DNA of 64,000 bases from JAHIYU01 sp964476155 (GCA_964476155.1 CAYYYS010000007.1:35592-99591); one strand, 5' to 3'. Positions 44,348 through 52,906 are shown, counted from the stretch's first letter. Numbers and translations: made by a program. Notes: generated by a model not told the origin, from the sequence alone.

Positions 44348-45214
44348 ATGGCACGTCACGGTACGATCAGGAATACCGTACAGGGGTTGCTCTGCGTCTT
44401 CATGCTGGCGACGGTTCTGTCGATCCCGACACTGAGCTTCGCCCAGGACGAGACGACCGACGGTCCCAATGTCGAAGGCATCATGGCGACCTCCGACTCC
44501 CTTGGCTTCGCCTCCAGCGACTCCGGCGGCGAAGTTCCGGTGATCATCGAGCGACGCGAGGGCTTGATGGGCGCTATCGAGCGTAGCCCCATCGGCAAGT
44601 CCGGTGCGGGCGAGTTGTTCGTCAAGGGCGGAAACTTCATGTGGTGGCTGCTTTCCGCGGCCCTGCTCGGTCTGGTCTTCATGATCGAGCGTCTGTGGAC
44701 GCTCAACCGGGCCCACGTGAACACTCGCAAGCTCATCGGCACGGTCATCACGACCCTGCGCAACGACGGCGTTCAGGCCGCCGGTGAGGAATGCCAGAAG
44801 GTGCGCGGCCCCATCGCCGCCATCCTCTACTCCGGTCTGCAGAAGGCCGACCGCGGCCCCGAGGCCGTGGAGAAGGCCATCACCACCGCGGGCACCATCG
44901 AGATGGCGTTCCTGGAGCGTGGTCTGATCTGGATCTCCTCGGTGTCGACCATCGCGCCGTTGATCGGCTTCCTCGGTACGGTGTCCGGTATGATCAACGC
45001 CTTCGAGGCCATCGCCACGAGCGATACCGTGAACGCACAGCTGGTCGCGGCCGGTATCTCCGAGGCCCTGATCACCACCGCCACCGGTCTGATCATCGCC
45101 ATCCCGACGTCGATCACGTTCAACTACTTCGTGTCGCGGATCGACCGGTTCGTGATCGAGATGGAAGAGGCTTCGGCCGAGCTCGTAGAAGAACTGATCC
45201 GCCAGCAGCACTGA
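44348..45214 (+). CDS. exbB: MotA/TolQ/ExbB proton-channel family protein
   Basis: Inner-membrane proton channel that powers TonB. The ATG at 44348 has AAGGGAG upstream and starts a signal peptide ending LSIPTLSFAQ; the upstream open frame is not used. A periplasmic stretch of about 70 residues precedes TM1 (MWWLLSAALLGLVFMIERLW). The conserved core reads LIGFLGTVSGMINAFEAIA and GISEALITTATGLIIAIPTS, with TM2 and TM3. 288 residues. Followed by two ExbD proteins and a TonB protein. Confidence 0.93.
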   Translation: MARHGTIRNTVQGLLCVFMLATVLSIPTLSFAQDETTDGPNVEGIMATSDSLGFASSDSGGEVPVIIERREGLMGAIERSPIGKSGAGELFVKGGNFMWWLLSAALLGLVFMIERLWTLNRAHVNTRKLIGTVITTLRNDGVQAAGEECQKVRGPIAAILYSGLQKADRGPEAVEKAITTAGTIEMAFLERGLIWISSVSTIAPLIGFLGTVSGMINAFEAIATSDTVNAQLVAAGISEALITTATGLIIAIPTSITFNYFVSRIDRFVIEMEEASAELVEELIRQQH

Positions 45215-45258
45215 CGGTCGACGTCCCCGAACAGGGGCGCGACGTGAGGAGATAGAGC

Positions 45259-45675
45259 GTGGGCATCTTAGCCAAACGCAAGAAGGCGCGGGCCATGGGA
45301 GAGATCCCCATGTCGTCTACCAGCGACGTGGCGTTCCTGCTGCTGATCTTCTTCATCGTAATGCCGATGAAGCAGGACGAGATCGGTATTTCCCTGGTGC
45401 TGCCGGGCAAGGCGAAGGCCGACAAGGTCAACATCGCGCAGAGCAACGTGGCGACCATCCGCGTGCACCAGAACGGTGCGCTCTCCCTGGACGACGCCCG
45501 GGTTCAGCTGGGCGACATCCAGGAGATAATCCGCCAGCGTGTGGAAGCGAACGACAAGACGGTCGTAATCCTGGAGACCCATCCGGACGCCGACTACGGT
45601 TGGATGATCGCCTGTCTGGACGAAGTGAAGATGTCCGGAGCCCGTAAGTTCACGCTCAAGACCACCGGTCTGTAG
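45259..45675 (+). CDS. exbD: ExbD/TolR-family protein (first copy)
   Basis: Single-pass partner of the ExbB channel. The 138 residues start GILAKRKKARAMGEIPMSS. One transmembrane helix (DVAFLLLIFFIVMPMK) carries the conserved Asp for proton transfer near its start. A periplasmic alpha/beta domain follows. GTG start with GAGGAG upstream. It is clearly diverged from the second ExbD just downstream, so the pair may form a hetero-complex. Confidence 0.92.
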   Translation: MGILAKRKKARAMGEIPMSSTSDVAFLLLIFFIVMPMKQDEIGISLVLPGKAKADKVNIAQSNVATIRVHQNGALSLDDARVQLGDIQEIIRQRVEANDKTVVILETHPDADYGWMIACLDEVKMSGARKFTLKTTGL

Positions 45676-45690
45676 GAAGGAGGAAGCGAT

Positions 45691-46110
45691 ATGGCGTTTA
45701 ATCGTACGACGAAAAAAGAAACCTACATCCCGACTTCCTCCATGGGCGACATCGCCTTCCTGCTGCTGGTGTTCTTCATGGTGACCGTGGTGTTCACCGA
45801 CGAGACCGGCTTGATCGTGAAACTGCCCCGCGCCGAAGCCGGCGAGGAAGGCATTCGCGAACTGATCACCAACATCTACATCAACAACGTGGGTAAGATT
45901 TCCATCGATGACATGATCGTGCATTCGGAAGACGTGACGGCCATCATGTCCCAGAAGGTTGCAGGAAACCCATTTCTCATCGTTGCATTCAAGACCGACA
46001 AGCATACGCCCTATGGCGTGGTCAGCGACGTGATGGAGGGGCTGAAGGAGGCCAACGCCGTGAAGGTCTTCTTCAATACGGACATGGAACTACCCGGCGT
46101 AGCGTTCTAG
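45691..46110 (+). CDS. exbD: ExbD/TolR-family protein (second copy)
   Basis: Second proton-channel partner, 139 residues, following the first after 15 nt with GGAAGGAGG before its ATG. One transmembrane helix (GDIAFLLLVFFMVTVVF) keeps the conserved Asp. The periplasmic domain reads GKISIDDMIVHSEDVTAIM. Duplicated ExbD genes are common in FCB organisms. One copy may act with TonB and the other with a different ligand, but this is inference. Confidence 0.92.
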   Translation: MAFNRTTKKETYIPTSSMGDIAFLLLVFFMVTVVFTDETGLIVKLPRAEAGEEGIRELITNIYINNVGKISIDDMIVHSEDVTAIMSQKVAGNPFLIVAFKTDKHTPYGVVSDVMEGLKEANAVKVFFNTDMELPGVAF

Positions 46111-46120
46111 GCAGGTAAGG

Positions 46121-46753
46121 ATGACGACGGTGACCTATAAAGCCACTTCGGCCAACGAGCTATTCAAGGCGCAGTACAACAAGTACATGCGCTGGGCAAT
46201 GCTGGGTGCGCTGCTTTTCACGATCCTGTTTTTCCTGTTCTCGCCCAAGTACCAGCCGAATCCCTACAAGATCTACAGCGAAGAGATGGAGTATGTCGAT
46301 GTTGCCGAGCAGATCGACATCCCCGACATTCCCAAGGAAACGCCCAAGCCCCAGGTCGCTGTCGAGGCCGTACCCGACGAAGAGGCCGACGATGAAGCGG
46401 ACGTGGCGGACTCCCTTCTCGATCCGGACGAGATGATTGAAGTTGGCGATGACTGGGGGGCTGATGACGGTGATTTCCAGATTTCCCAGGACAAGCCTGT
46501 CCTGACCAGCTTCTCGCAGCCGGAATACCCCGAGATCGCGCGCGCGTCACACCTCGAGGGCACCGTCCTGGTTAAGGTGCAGGTGGGCACCGATGGCACG
46601 GTTCTGCAGGCCGTGGTCATCAAGTCGGTCCACCCGACCCTGGACCGCGAGGCCGTCAAGGCCGCCAAGCGGTGCAAGTTCAAGCCGGGCAAGCAGCGCG
46701 GGATACCGGTTAAGGCCTGGATGGCGATCCCCTTCGCCTTCACTCTGGGTTGA
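46121..46753 (+). CDS. tonB: TonB-family energy transducer
   Basis: 210 residues. An N-terminal helix (MLGALLFTILFFLFSP) anchors it in the inner membrane. The C-terminal TonB domain reads PEYPEIARASHLEGTVLVKV, then VIKSVHPTLDREAVKAAKRC and KFKPGKQRGIPVKAWM. The linker is short and acidic (PDEEADDEADVADSLLDPDE) rather than long and Pro/Lys-rich as in enterobacterial TonB. The operon stops at a strong terminator. It likely serves the TonB-dependent receptor at 35449. Confidence 0.93.
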   Translation: MTTVTYKATSANELFKAQYNKYMRWAMLGALLFTILFFLFSPKYQPNPYKIYSEEMEYVDVAEQIDIPDIPKETPKPQVAVEAVPDEEADDEADVADSLLDPDEMIEVGDDWGADDGDFQISQDKPVLTSFSQPEYPEIARASHLEGTVLVKVQVGTDGTVLQAVVIKSVHPTLDREAVKAAKRCKFKPGKQRGIPVKAWMAIPFAFTLG

Positions 46754-46782
46754 TCGTATCCAAACGTTGATTTTCGATTTGA

Positions 46783-46812
46783 GGGCGGGGTGATGCAACC
46801 CCGCCCTTTTTT
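46783..46812 (+). terminator. Intrinsic terminator after tonB
   Basis: A 9-bp perfect stem (GGGCGGGGT with ACCCCGCCC), a GATGCA loop and six T. Strong ending for the exbB-exbD-exbD-tonB unit. Confidence 0.88.
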
Positions 46813-46888
46813 ATACGTCTATACCCAAGCGGGACGTCCGGGAGACCGCCACGAAGGGCGTCCCGCAGGATATTTCGGAGATTAGCGT

Positions 46889-46917
46889 TTGGCACGGGCG
46901 TGGACCTTGAATACAAT
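46889..46917 (+). promoter_or_regulatory. Promoter of the tolC-ATPase-GWxTD-barrel operon
   Basis: TTGGCA at 46889-46894 and TACAAT at 46912-46917 with 17 nt between. Predicted start about 40 nt before the tolC ATG. Confidence 0.7.
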
Positions 46918-46964
46918 CCGGTCACACACGCCGCCCGAGCGTCAACTACCAAAGGAGTCGAGGT

Positions 46965-48392
46965 ATGGTTCGCTTGCAGGATGCCGGAAACGGTAAGTTG
47001 GTCGTGGCGCTAGCCGCTTTCGTTGTCTTGGTCTCAGGTGCGGGCGACGGGCAGGCAAGGGATGGGATGCCGGTCTACGATCTTTCCCAGTGCATCGATA
47101 TCGCGCTCGATGGCAGTCGGACCCTGGCGATCGCCGGTGAGAACACGACGGTCGCTCGTCAGAGCCTCAAACAGTCCTATGGCGCCTTTCTGCCGAACCT
47201 CTCGCTCTCTCGAACCTATCAGCAGAGCGAGCGCACGGACTTTAATTCGCCGGTCTACGGCTCGGCACCTCTGACCATCCCCACGGACAACGGTGACGAT
47301 TCCATTACCATGATGCAGCAGATCGCTACCGGCGAGTTCCGCGACGAGCAGACCAAGAGTACCTACCAGGACTGGGGCCTCAGCTCCAACTGGAACATCT
47401 TCGGCGGTTTCGGCAAGTTCGCCGGCCTCGCCGCGGCGAAGCATGACCTGAAGGCCTCCCAGTTCGACGAGACCTACGAGCGGCAGCGGGTCGTGGAAAA
47501 CGTCGTCGTGGCCTATGTCAAACTGGGTCGCGACGAAGCCCTCCTCGAAGTCGCCCTGGCGGCCGAGAGCCTGGCTCAACGCGAGCTGGAGAAATCCGAG
47601 ACCTACTACCGCATCGGTTCGGCGGCCAAGAGCGATGTCCTGCAGGCCAAGGTGCGTTTGGGGCAGACCCGCCTCGACGTCATCCGGGCCCGCAACACGG
47701 TCGAACAGTCATTCGCCGATCTGGCCTATGCCATGAACCGCCCGCTCATCGAGCGTTTCGACGTGGATCGATCCCTGATATCCGTGGACTTCGAGATCGA
47801 GCCTCTCGAGTCGCTTTTCGCGAGCGCCCTGGCGAATCGGTCCGACCTGCTCAGTCTCTCCGAGCAGGCCACGGCTCGCGGCAAGGACGTGACCAGCTCC
47901 GCCTCCAGCCTCTGGCCGAGCCTGGACGTCTTCGTCCGCTATACGCGTTACCAGAACGAATCACCTTTCCGTTTCGGTGCCCAGGAATCGGACAACCTCT
48001 CCTACGGCTATCAGGTGAACTGGAACATCTTCGATCGTTTCCAGAGCCTGGGCAACCGGTCCTCGGCCAAGGCCCGCGAGCGTATCGCCGAGTATAGTCT
48101 GGATCAGAGACAACTCGACGTGCAGCTCGAAGTGCGGCAGCTCTACAATACCCAGCTGGAGGCCCGCGAGCGGTTCTCCCTGGCACGCGAAACCATTGCC
48201 AACGCCAAGGAGGAGCTGCGTCTGGCCCAGGAGCGCTTCAAGGTCGGGGCCGGGACGATGCTGGAGCAGATCACTGCCCAGGTGAATCTCTCCCAGGCCC
48301 AGACGGACGAAATCTCAGCACGCAGCGATTACCTGATCGCATCGAAGCATATCGACCGCGCCATTGGGCGCTCCCTCCAGGAGACATTCTGA
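46965..48392 (+). CDS. TolC-family outer-membrane efflux protein
   Basis: A trimeric outer-membrane channel of the TolC type, 475 residues, with AAAGGAG before the ATG and a signal peptide (LVVALAAFVVLVSGAGDGQA). The two long helical hairpins are seen in IALDGSRTLAIAGENTTVA, QSLKQSYGAFLPNLSLSRTY, ELEKSETYYRIGSAAKSDVL and ELRLAQERFKVGAGTMLEQI; the last is the typical TolC C-terminal motif. No membrane-fusion protein lies in the operon. The ABC ATPase follows 2 nt after its stop. Confidence 0.93.
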   Translation: MVRLQDAGNGKLVVALAAFVVLVSGAGDGQARDGMPVYDLSQCIDIALDGSRTLAIAGENTTVARQSLKQSYGAFLPNLSLSRTYQQSERTDFNSPVYGSAPLTIPTDNGDDSITMMQQIATGEFRDEQTKSTYQDWGLSSNWNIFGGFGKFAGLAAAKHDLKASQFDETYERQRVVENVVVAYVKLGRDEALLEVALAAESLAQRELEKSETYYRIGSAAKSDVLQAKVRLGQTRLDVIRARNTVEQSFADLAYAMNRPLIERFDVDRSLISVDFEIEPLESLFASALANRSDLLSLSEQATARGKDVTSSASSLWPSLDVFVRYTRYQNESPFRFGAQESDNLSYGYQVNWNIFDRFQSLGNRSSAKARERIAEYSLDQRQLDVQLEVRQLYNTQLEARERFSLARETIANAKEELRLAQERFKVGAGTMLEQITAQVNLSQAQTDEISARSDYLIASKHIDRAIGRSLQETF

Positions 48393-48394
48393 GG

Positions 48395-49093
48395 ATGAGT
48401 ACCGCGCTGATCGACATCCAGGGCCTCTCGAAGATCTATCAGGTCGGCAATGAGGAAGTGCGCGCGGTGGACGGCTTGGACCTTGTCGTGGATCGCGGCG
48501 AGTATGTTGCGGTCATGGGCGCCAGCGGTTCGGGAAAATCGACCCTCATGAACCTCGTCGGTTGTCTCGATACGCCCACCGAGGGTCATTACACCCTGAA
48601 CGGCGAGGAAGTGGCCAGCCTGGGCGACGACGAACTCGCCGGCATCCGCAACCGTGAGATCGGCTTTGTCTTCCAGACTTTCAACCTGCTGCCGCGTCTC
48701 ACCGCGTCCCAGAACGTGGAACTACCCTTGATCTATGGGGGCCTAGGCCCCGCCGAGCGTCGTCGTCGGGTGGCCGAAGCGATGGAACAGGTGAGCCTCA
48801 CCGATCGCGCCACACACCGCCCCAACGAGATGAGCGGCGGCCAGCGCCAGCGGGTGGCCATCGCCCGCGCCCTGGTGGGCCGGCCATCGTTGTTGCTGGC
48901 CGACGAACCGACTGGTAACCTGGACTCCACCACCAGCGAAGAGATCATGAGCGTGATAGATGCGCTGCACGACACCGGTCACACGATCCTGGTGGTGACG
49001 CACGAAGCGGACATCGCTGCGCACACGCGCCGCATCATCACGCTCAAGGACGGCCGCATTGAGAGCGACCAGCCCCGCAACCCCATGGTCTGA
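48395..49093 (+). CDS. ABC transporter ATPase, LolD/MacB type
   Basis: A 232-residue ATPase. Walker A GASGSGKST, signature MSGGQRQRVAIARALVG, Walker B LLLADEPTGNLDS, switch His in VVTHEADIAAHTRRI. The sequence fits the LolD/MacB/FtsE group that pairs with MacB-like permeases. No permease gene lies on either side: the following gene encodes an exported GWxTD-like protein. So the membrane partner is elsewhere or unrecognised. It is coupled to tolC (2-nt gap) and overlaps the next gene by 35 nt. Confidence 0.94.
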   Translation: MSTALIDIQGLSKIYQVGNEEVRAVDGLDLVVDRGEYVAVMGASGSGKSTLMNLVGCLDTPTEGHYTLNGEEVASLGDDELAGIRNREIGFVFQTFNLLPRLTASQNVELPLIYGGLGPAERRRRVAEAMEQVSLTDRATHRPNEMSGGQRQRVAIARALVGRPSLLLADEPTGNLDSTTSEEIMSVIDALHDTGHTILVVTHEADIAAHTRRIITLKDGRIESDQPRNPMV

Positions 49094-50324
49094 CATCCTG
49101 CGACGCCTCGGTACGCCCGGCCTCCTCCTGGTGATCGGGTTCTTCCTTTATGTCGGCGCGGCCCAGGCCCAACCCCGGCGGCCGAGCCGTCTGACGATCG
49201 ACGCCACCGTAGCCACGCGTTTCGAAGCCGACGGTACGGTGACCGCGGTCGTGCACGTCGCCTTGCCTCTCCGGCACCTCGTCTTCCGCCGCGACGGCGA
49301 GTCTTTCGCTTCCACTCTGCAGGTCTCGGTGGTGGCGGAAGCCAAGGGCCGGCGGGTGGGGGGCGGTTTCGCCACGGTCTGCGCCACCACGATCGATTAC
49401 GACGCCACACGCAGCGACGAGACGGTGCGCTGCGTCGTGGACGTGACCGTACCCGGTTCGGAACCCGTGGTCCTGAAATTGAAGGCGACGGTTGCCGGGA
49501 CCAGCCGCTTCTGGGAAAGGGACCTGGACTACGATCCCGGCGCCGCCGGCAGCGTCCCCTTCCACTTCACGGGCTTTGCCTGGAACCTGGACGGTGCGGA
49601 CGGTCGGGAACGGATCGTGGGCGGGGAGACCGACACCGCGTCCGTGACGCTGACCCTGGCCGCCAATCCGACGTTGAGCGACGGCGCGACGACGGCCGAC
49701 CTGATCGTGCTGGTCCGCAATCCCCAGGACCAGGAGCAGATCCTGGAAGCCATGAGTCTGGGCCCGGCCGACGGCGTCATCGTGGTCCGCCGCGTCTCTT
49801 ACGCCGCTGCCGACCTGCCTTTCGGTCCCCTGGTGATGACCGCGCGCATCGCGGCCACAGACGGCGCGTCCCTCGATCTGACACCGGGACGCGAATTCGT
49901 CAACCTGTCGGTTCCCTGGAACGATACGGATGCGTGGCGACGTCATGTGGGCTGGCTGGAGGGTCTTGTCGATGGGGACACGCGCCGGGGTTTGACCGGC
50001 ACTTCGCCGGCCGGCCGCCGCCGGGCCTGGCGCAAGGTCTGGGATCAGCGGCTGCCGGGCGCCCGTCCCACCGAACGGGAGCACCTGCTGCGCATCGTCG
50101 ACGCGGACGAGCGGTTCAGCCGTTTCGGTCGCGGTGCGCTCAGCGACCAGGGCCGCGTCTACATCCAGAACGGTCCGCCGGACCGCATGGAGACCCATGA
50201 ACCGGACATGTCCTATCCAGGCACCTGGCAAATCTGGTACTATCACGAGAGCGGACTGCTGTTTCGTTTCTACGACGCCTTCGGGCTGGGCGATTTTCGT
50301 CTCTACGACACGGCTCCCTATTGA
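49059..50324 (+). CDS. Second GWxTD-domain-like exported protein
   Basis: 421 residues from a TTG start, with AAGGA 8 nt upstream, overlapping the ATPase gene by 35 nt. A signal anchor (GLLLVIGFFLYVGAAQAQ) is followed by a beta-rich body. The C-terminal part has the family plan: HLLRIVDADERFSRFGRGAL, then SDQGRVYIQNGPPDRME (literal GW-TD replaced by GR and SD), then WQIWYYHESGLLFRFYD. It is a diverged partner of the protein at 42458. Unknown function; outer surface or periplasm. The next gene encodes a barrel. Confidence 0.75.
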   Translation: MRATSPATPWSDILRRLGTPGLLLVIGFFLYVGAAQAQPRRPSRLTIDATVATRFEADGTVTAVVHVALPLRHLVFRRDGESFASTLQVSVVAEAKGRRVGGGFATVCATTIDYDATRSDETVRCVVDVTVPGSEPVVLKLKATVAGTSRFWERDLDYDPGAAGSVPFHFTGFAWNLDGADGRERIVGGETDTASVTLTLAANPTLSDGATTADLIVLVRNPQDQEQILEAMSLGPADGVIVVRRVSYAAADLPFGPLVMTARIAATDGASLDLTPGREFVNLSVPWNDTDAWRRHVGWLEGLVDGDTRRGLTGTSPAGRRRAWRKVWDQRLPGARPTEREHLLRIVDADERFSRFGRGALSDQGRVYIQNGPPDRMETHEPDMSYPGTWQIWYYHESGLLFRFYDAFGLGDFRLYDTAPY

Positions 50325-50338
50325 AAAGCGAGGAATCC

Positions 50339-51493
50339 ATGAAGGTGTTTCGTATTGCGCTGATGATTTGCGCGATCTGCTGTATTGCTTGGCCGGCCTT
50401 CGCCACATCGTCACGTGTGGCGAGCATGGGCGGCGGCGACGACTACTTCGAGGACGTGAACAACATGTTGAGGTGGTACGGGTCGTTGGCGTCGTATGGG
50501 GGGACGGCTTTGTTCGAGTTCGAGAATGTCGGTGACTATTATAGCTCCAACGCCAGCCGACGGGCCGCCGCCGCCATCGCGGAACTGGGACATCGGGCCG
50601 CTTGGGGAGTTGGCGGAGTGTTCATGTTCGATAAGTATCCCGATGAAGTGATTCGTTTGGCCTGGGGCAAGCCTCTCGGCGTCTTTCAGCTGGGCCTGCA
50701 GTATCGACTCAACTGGGCGACCGATCGCGTCTGGACTATGGACAGATACTACGACTACGAGTCGGTCGATCAGACGTTCGGTCTCGGCGGTCGATTGGAA
50801 TTGGGGGATAGGACCTATCTGGATGCGGCCGTGGACCTCGTGCAGACTTATCGCATCATGATGGAAGACTCGACTCCACTTTTCGATACGGGATACGATA
50901 CCGATTCCTATAGTGCACGGATTAGAGTCTTCCACGGCATATCGGACCAAACAGTGATCGTACCTGTTCTCCTGTACCGACGGGCCCTGCACCCGGAATA
51001 CGACTGGGATTTGCGTGGTTTCTACGACAGGGACTTGCGTGACTTCGGGATTGGCGTGGGCTGGAACCACCTACCCGATACCGACACCATGATTGTCGGC
51101 TCCTTCACCTACAACTACACCAGGATCGATGAGCACTACCCCAGGTTTTCCGGGAGTCCGCATGCCTACACCGAGGCCCGCAACACCTACACGATCCGTT
51201 TCGGTGTTGAGCACAGGATGCTCTCCTGGTTGAGCCTTCGCGCAGGCGTCTGGCAGATGCTGTGGAACAGCGACGAAAAAACCCAGTCCACGGCCGGTGG
51301 CGGTTGGTCGCTGGCGGAACCAGGTTCGGAGGATATGGACCTCAGCCTCGGTCTCGCCGCCCACTTCGGTCCCTTCGACGTTGACATGGTTTTCAATGAC
51401 ACCACACCGTTTAATGTGGGCGGGATCTTCGCCCAGACCGGCGATAACTCGTCGACGACCTGGAGCAAGATCACGCTCCAATACGTCTTCTGA
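50339..51493 (+). CDS. Outer-membrane beta-barrel protein, unrecognised family
   Basis: A 384-residue exported protein. The ATG at 50339 follows GAGGAA; a TTG 18 nt earlier overlaps the previous stop. Signal peptide: IALMICAICCIAWPAFATSS. The body shows many alternating strands with Tyr/Trp at the ends (YDLSLGLAA-like patterns and YNYTRIDEHYPRF), and the chain ends ITLQYVF with a terminal Phe, typical of barrels. Codon use has more A/T-ending codons than neighbours, for example in DKYPDEVIRL. Function unknown; last gene of the operon with a terminator behind it. Confidence 0.72.
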   Translation: MKVFRIALMICAICCIAWPAFATSSRVASMGGGDDYFEDVNNMLRWYGSLASYGGTALFEFENVGDYYSSNASRRAAAAIAELGHRAAWGVGGVFMFDKYPDEVIRLAWGKPLGVFQLGLQYRLNWATDRVWTMDRYYDYESVDQTFGLGGRLELGDRTYLDAAVDLVQTYRIMMEDSTPLFDTGYDTDSYSARIRVFHGISDQTVIVPVLLYRRALHPEYDWDLRGFYDRDLRDFGIGVGWNHLPDTDTMIVGSFTYNYTRIDEHYPRFSGSPHAYTEARNTYTIRFGVEHRMLSWLSLRAGVWQMLWNSDEKTQSTAGGGWSLAEPGSEDMDLSLGLAAHFGPFDVDMVFNDTTPFNVGGIFAQTGDNSSTTWSKITLQYVF

Positions 51494-51540
51494 CGGCGTC
51501 GCAACGACGCCCTTAGTCGCCTCTGGATGACAGACAGGAC

Positions 51541-51570
51541 GAAAGGCGGGACGCGAGTCCCGCCTTTTCC
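51541..51570. terminator. Bidirectional intrinsic terminator
   Basis: An 11-bp stem (AAAGGCGGGAC with GTCCCGCCTTT) with a GCGA loop between two convergent genes. It can end transcription from both sides. Confidence 0.8.
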
Positions 51571-51591
51571 GTGTACTGGGGCGTGATTGGG

Positions 51592-52842
51592 CTAGTTGCC
51601 GGCGAGGAACGCATCGTGCAAGGGTTGTTGCAGGACGGCGGCCTGGTCGGGACTGACCAGTAACCGCATCACGGGCCCGTCCGAGGTGAGGTCGTAGCCG
51701 GTCACGTCGTGATCGGCGAGAAGGGTCTGGAGTTGCGCGTGAATCGCCAGCCAGTTGGTGAAGGACCGTCCCACCAGCGTCAGGCTCGTCAGACCGCGCC
51801 GGAAGCGTAGCGTGGCGCCGTTGGCTTGCGTGGCCAGGGTCTCGTGGAGGGTCCCGGCGATCGAACTGGGCATCAGTACGCGCCAGGACACGTCGACGCA
51901 ACCGTCGCGCAACCATTCGCCCAGGAAAAGATCGGCGCCGGTTTCGGCCACGGCGGCGTCGCGCAGGGCGGGGAATTCCGCGGCGGGGCAGGCGAGGTCC
52001 AGCAGGCCCACATCGTCCTTGACCACCAGGGACAGGGGCTGGTAGCGGACCGTGCACGGGTCGGGTGTCCCGACCGGGTCGGCGCTCCCTGAATTTACAT
52101 GCGTTCCCGGCGCGTCGCGAAAACTCGACCCGATGAATAGCGGCACATCGTGGGCACGGGCGTATGCCACCGCGCGGGGGTGGACCACGTCGCATCCGGC
52201 GTCGGCCAGGGCGGCCATCTCGTCGTAGGTGAGGGTGTCGTGCCGGCGCACGTCGTCGAGACGGTGGGGGTCGCCGGTGAAGACGCCGTCCACGTCCTTG
52301 AGGATCTCGCAGCGCTCGGCGCCGAGGGCGGCGGCCAGGGCCACAGCGGTCGCATCGCTGCCGCCGCGACCGAGCGTGGTGACTTCCTTTTCGCGGCTTA
52401 CGCCCTGGAAGCCGGCCACCACGACGACATGGTCGTCGGCCAGGGCTTTGCGCACCCGGTCGCCCTTGACCTCGATGATGTGGGCTTCGGTGTGGCTGCA
52501 GTCGGTGATCAGGCCGCATTGAGAGCCGGTGAAGGAGATGGCCGGACAGCCGCGATCCTGCAGGGCCATCGACAGCAGGGTCATCGAAATGCGTTCGCCG
52601 ACGGACAGGAGCATGTCCATTTCGCGGCGAGCGGGTTTGTCGCTCACCGAGTGGGCCAGGTGATCGAGTTCGTCCGTGTGACGCCCCATAGCGCTGACAA
52701 CCACCACGAGGCGGTAACCGTCGGACTTGCGGGCCACCAGATCGTCCGCGACCGCGCCGATCCTCTCCACCGACGCGATGGACGAGCCACCGTACTTGCG
52801 CACGAGAATGGGCGGTGTGGCGGGGTTTCCGGCTGTTGTCAC
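51592..52842 (-). CDS. lysC: Aspartate kinase
   Basis: Phosphorylates aspartate, the first step to Lys, Thr, Met and diaminopimelate. The GTG at 52842 has AAGGAG 5 nt upstream; the longer frame lacks homology. In 416 residues the kinase domain reads VRKYGGSSIASVERI, VVSAMGRHTDEL, LSVGERIS, GFQGVSREKEVTTLGRGGSD and DVDGVFTGDP. Paired ACT domains follow at the C terminus (LTLVGRS). KYGGS in place of the usual KFGGTS is a mild change. It stands alone, with no asd or dapA nearby. Confidence 0.92.
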   Translation of the reverse strand: MTTAGNPATPPILVRKYGGSSIASVERIGAVADDLVARKSDGYRLVVVVSAMGRHTDELDHLAHSVSDKPARREMDMLLSVGERISMTLLSMALQDRGCPAISFTGSQCGLITDCSHTEAHIIEVKGDRVRKALADDHVVVVAGFQGVSREKEVTTLGRGGSDATAVALAAALGAERCEILKDVDGVFTGDPHRLDDVRRHDTLTYDEMAALADAGCDVVHPRAVAYARAHDVPLFIGSSFRDAPGTHVNSGSADPVGTPDPCTVRYQPLSLVVKDDVGLLDLACPAAEFPALRDAAVAETGADLFLGEWLRDGCVDVSWRVLMPSSIAGTLHETLATQANGATLRFRRGLTSLTLVGRSFTNWLAIHAQLQTLLADHDVTGYDLTSDGPVMRLLVSPDQAAVLQQPLHDAFLAGN

Positions 52843-52877
52843 GGTTGCTCCTTGCAGATGACGTCGATATTTAGCGA

Positions 52878-52906
52878 AGCATAGGTCCACGATTCGGGAG
52901 GAACAA
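52878..52906 (-). promoter_or_regulatory. Candidate promoter of the aspartate kinase gene
   Basis: On the minus strand TTGTTC, 17 nt, then TATGCT, about 30 nt before the start codon. The -35 box is only half consensus. Confidence 0.45.

Noticed and set aside
51071..52519. 482-codon minus-strand frame overlapping the barrel gene and aspartate kinase
   Set aside because: Extremely Arg/Pro-rich and in a different phase from the aspartate kinase, which has clear motifs.
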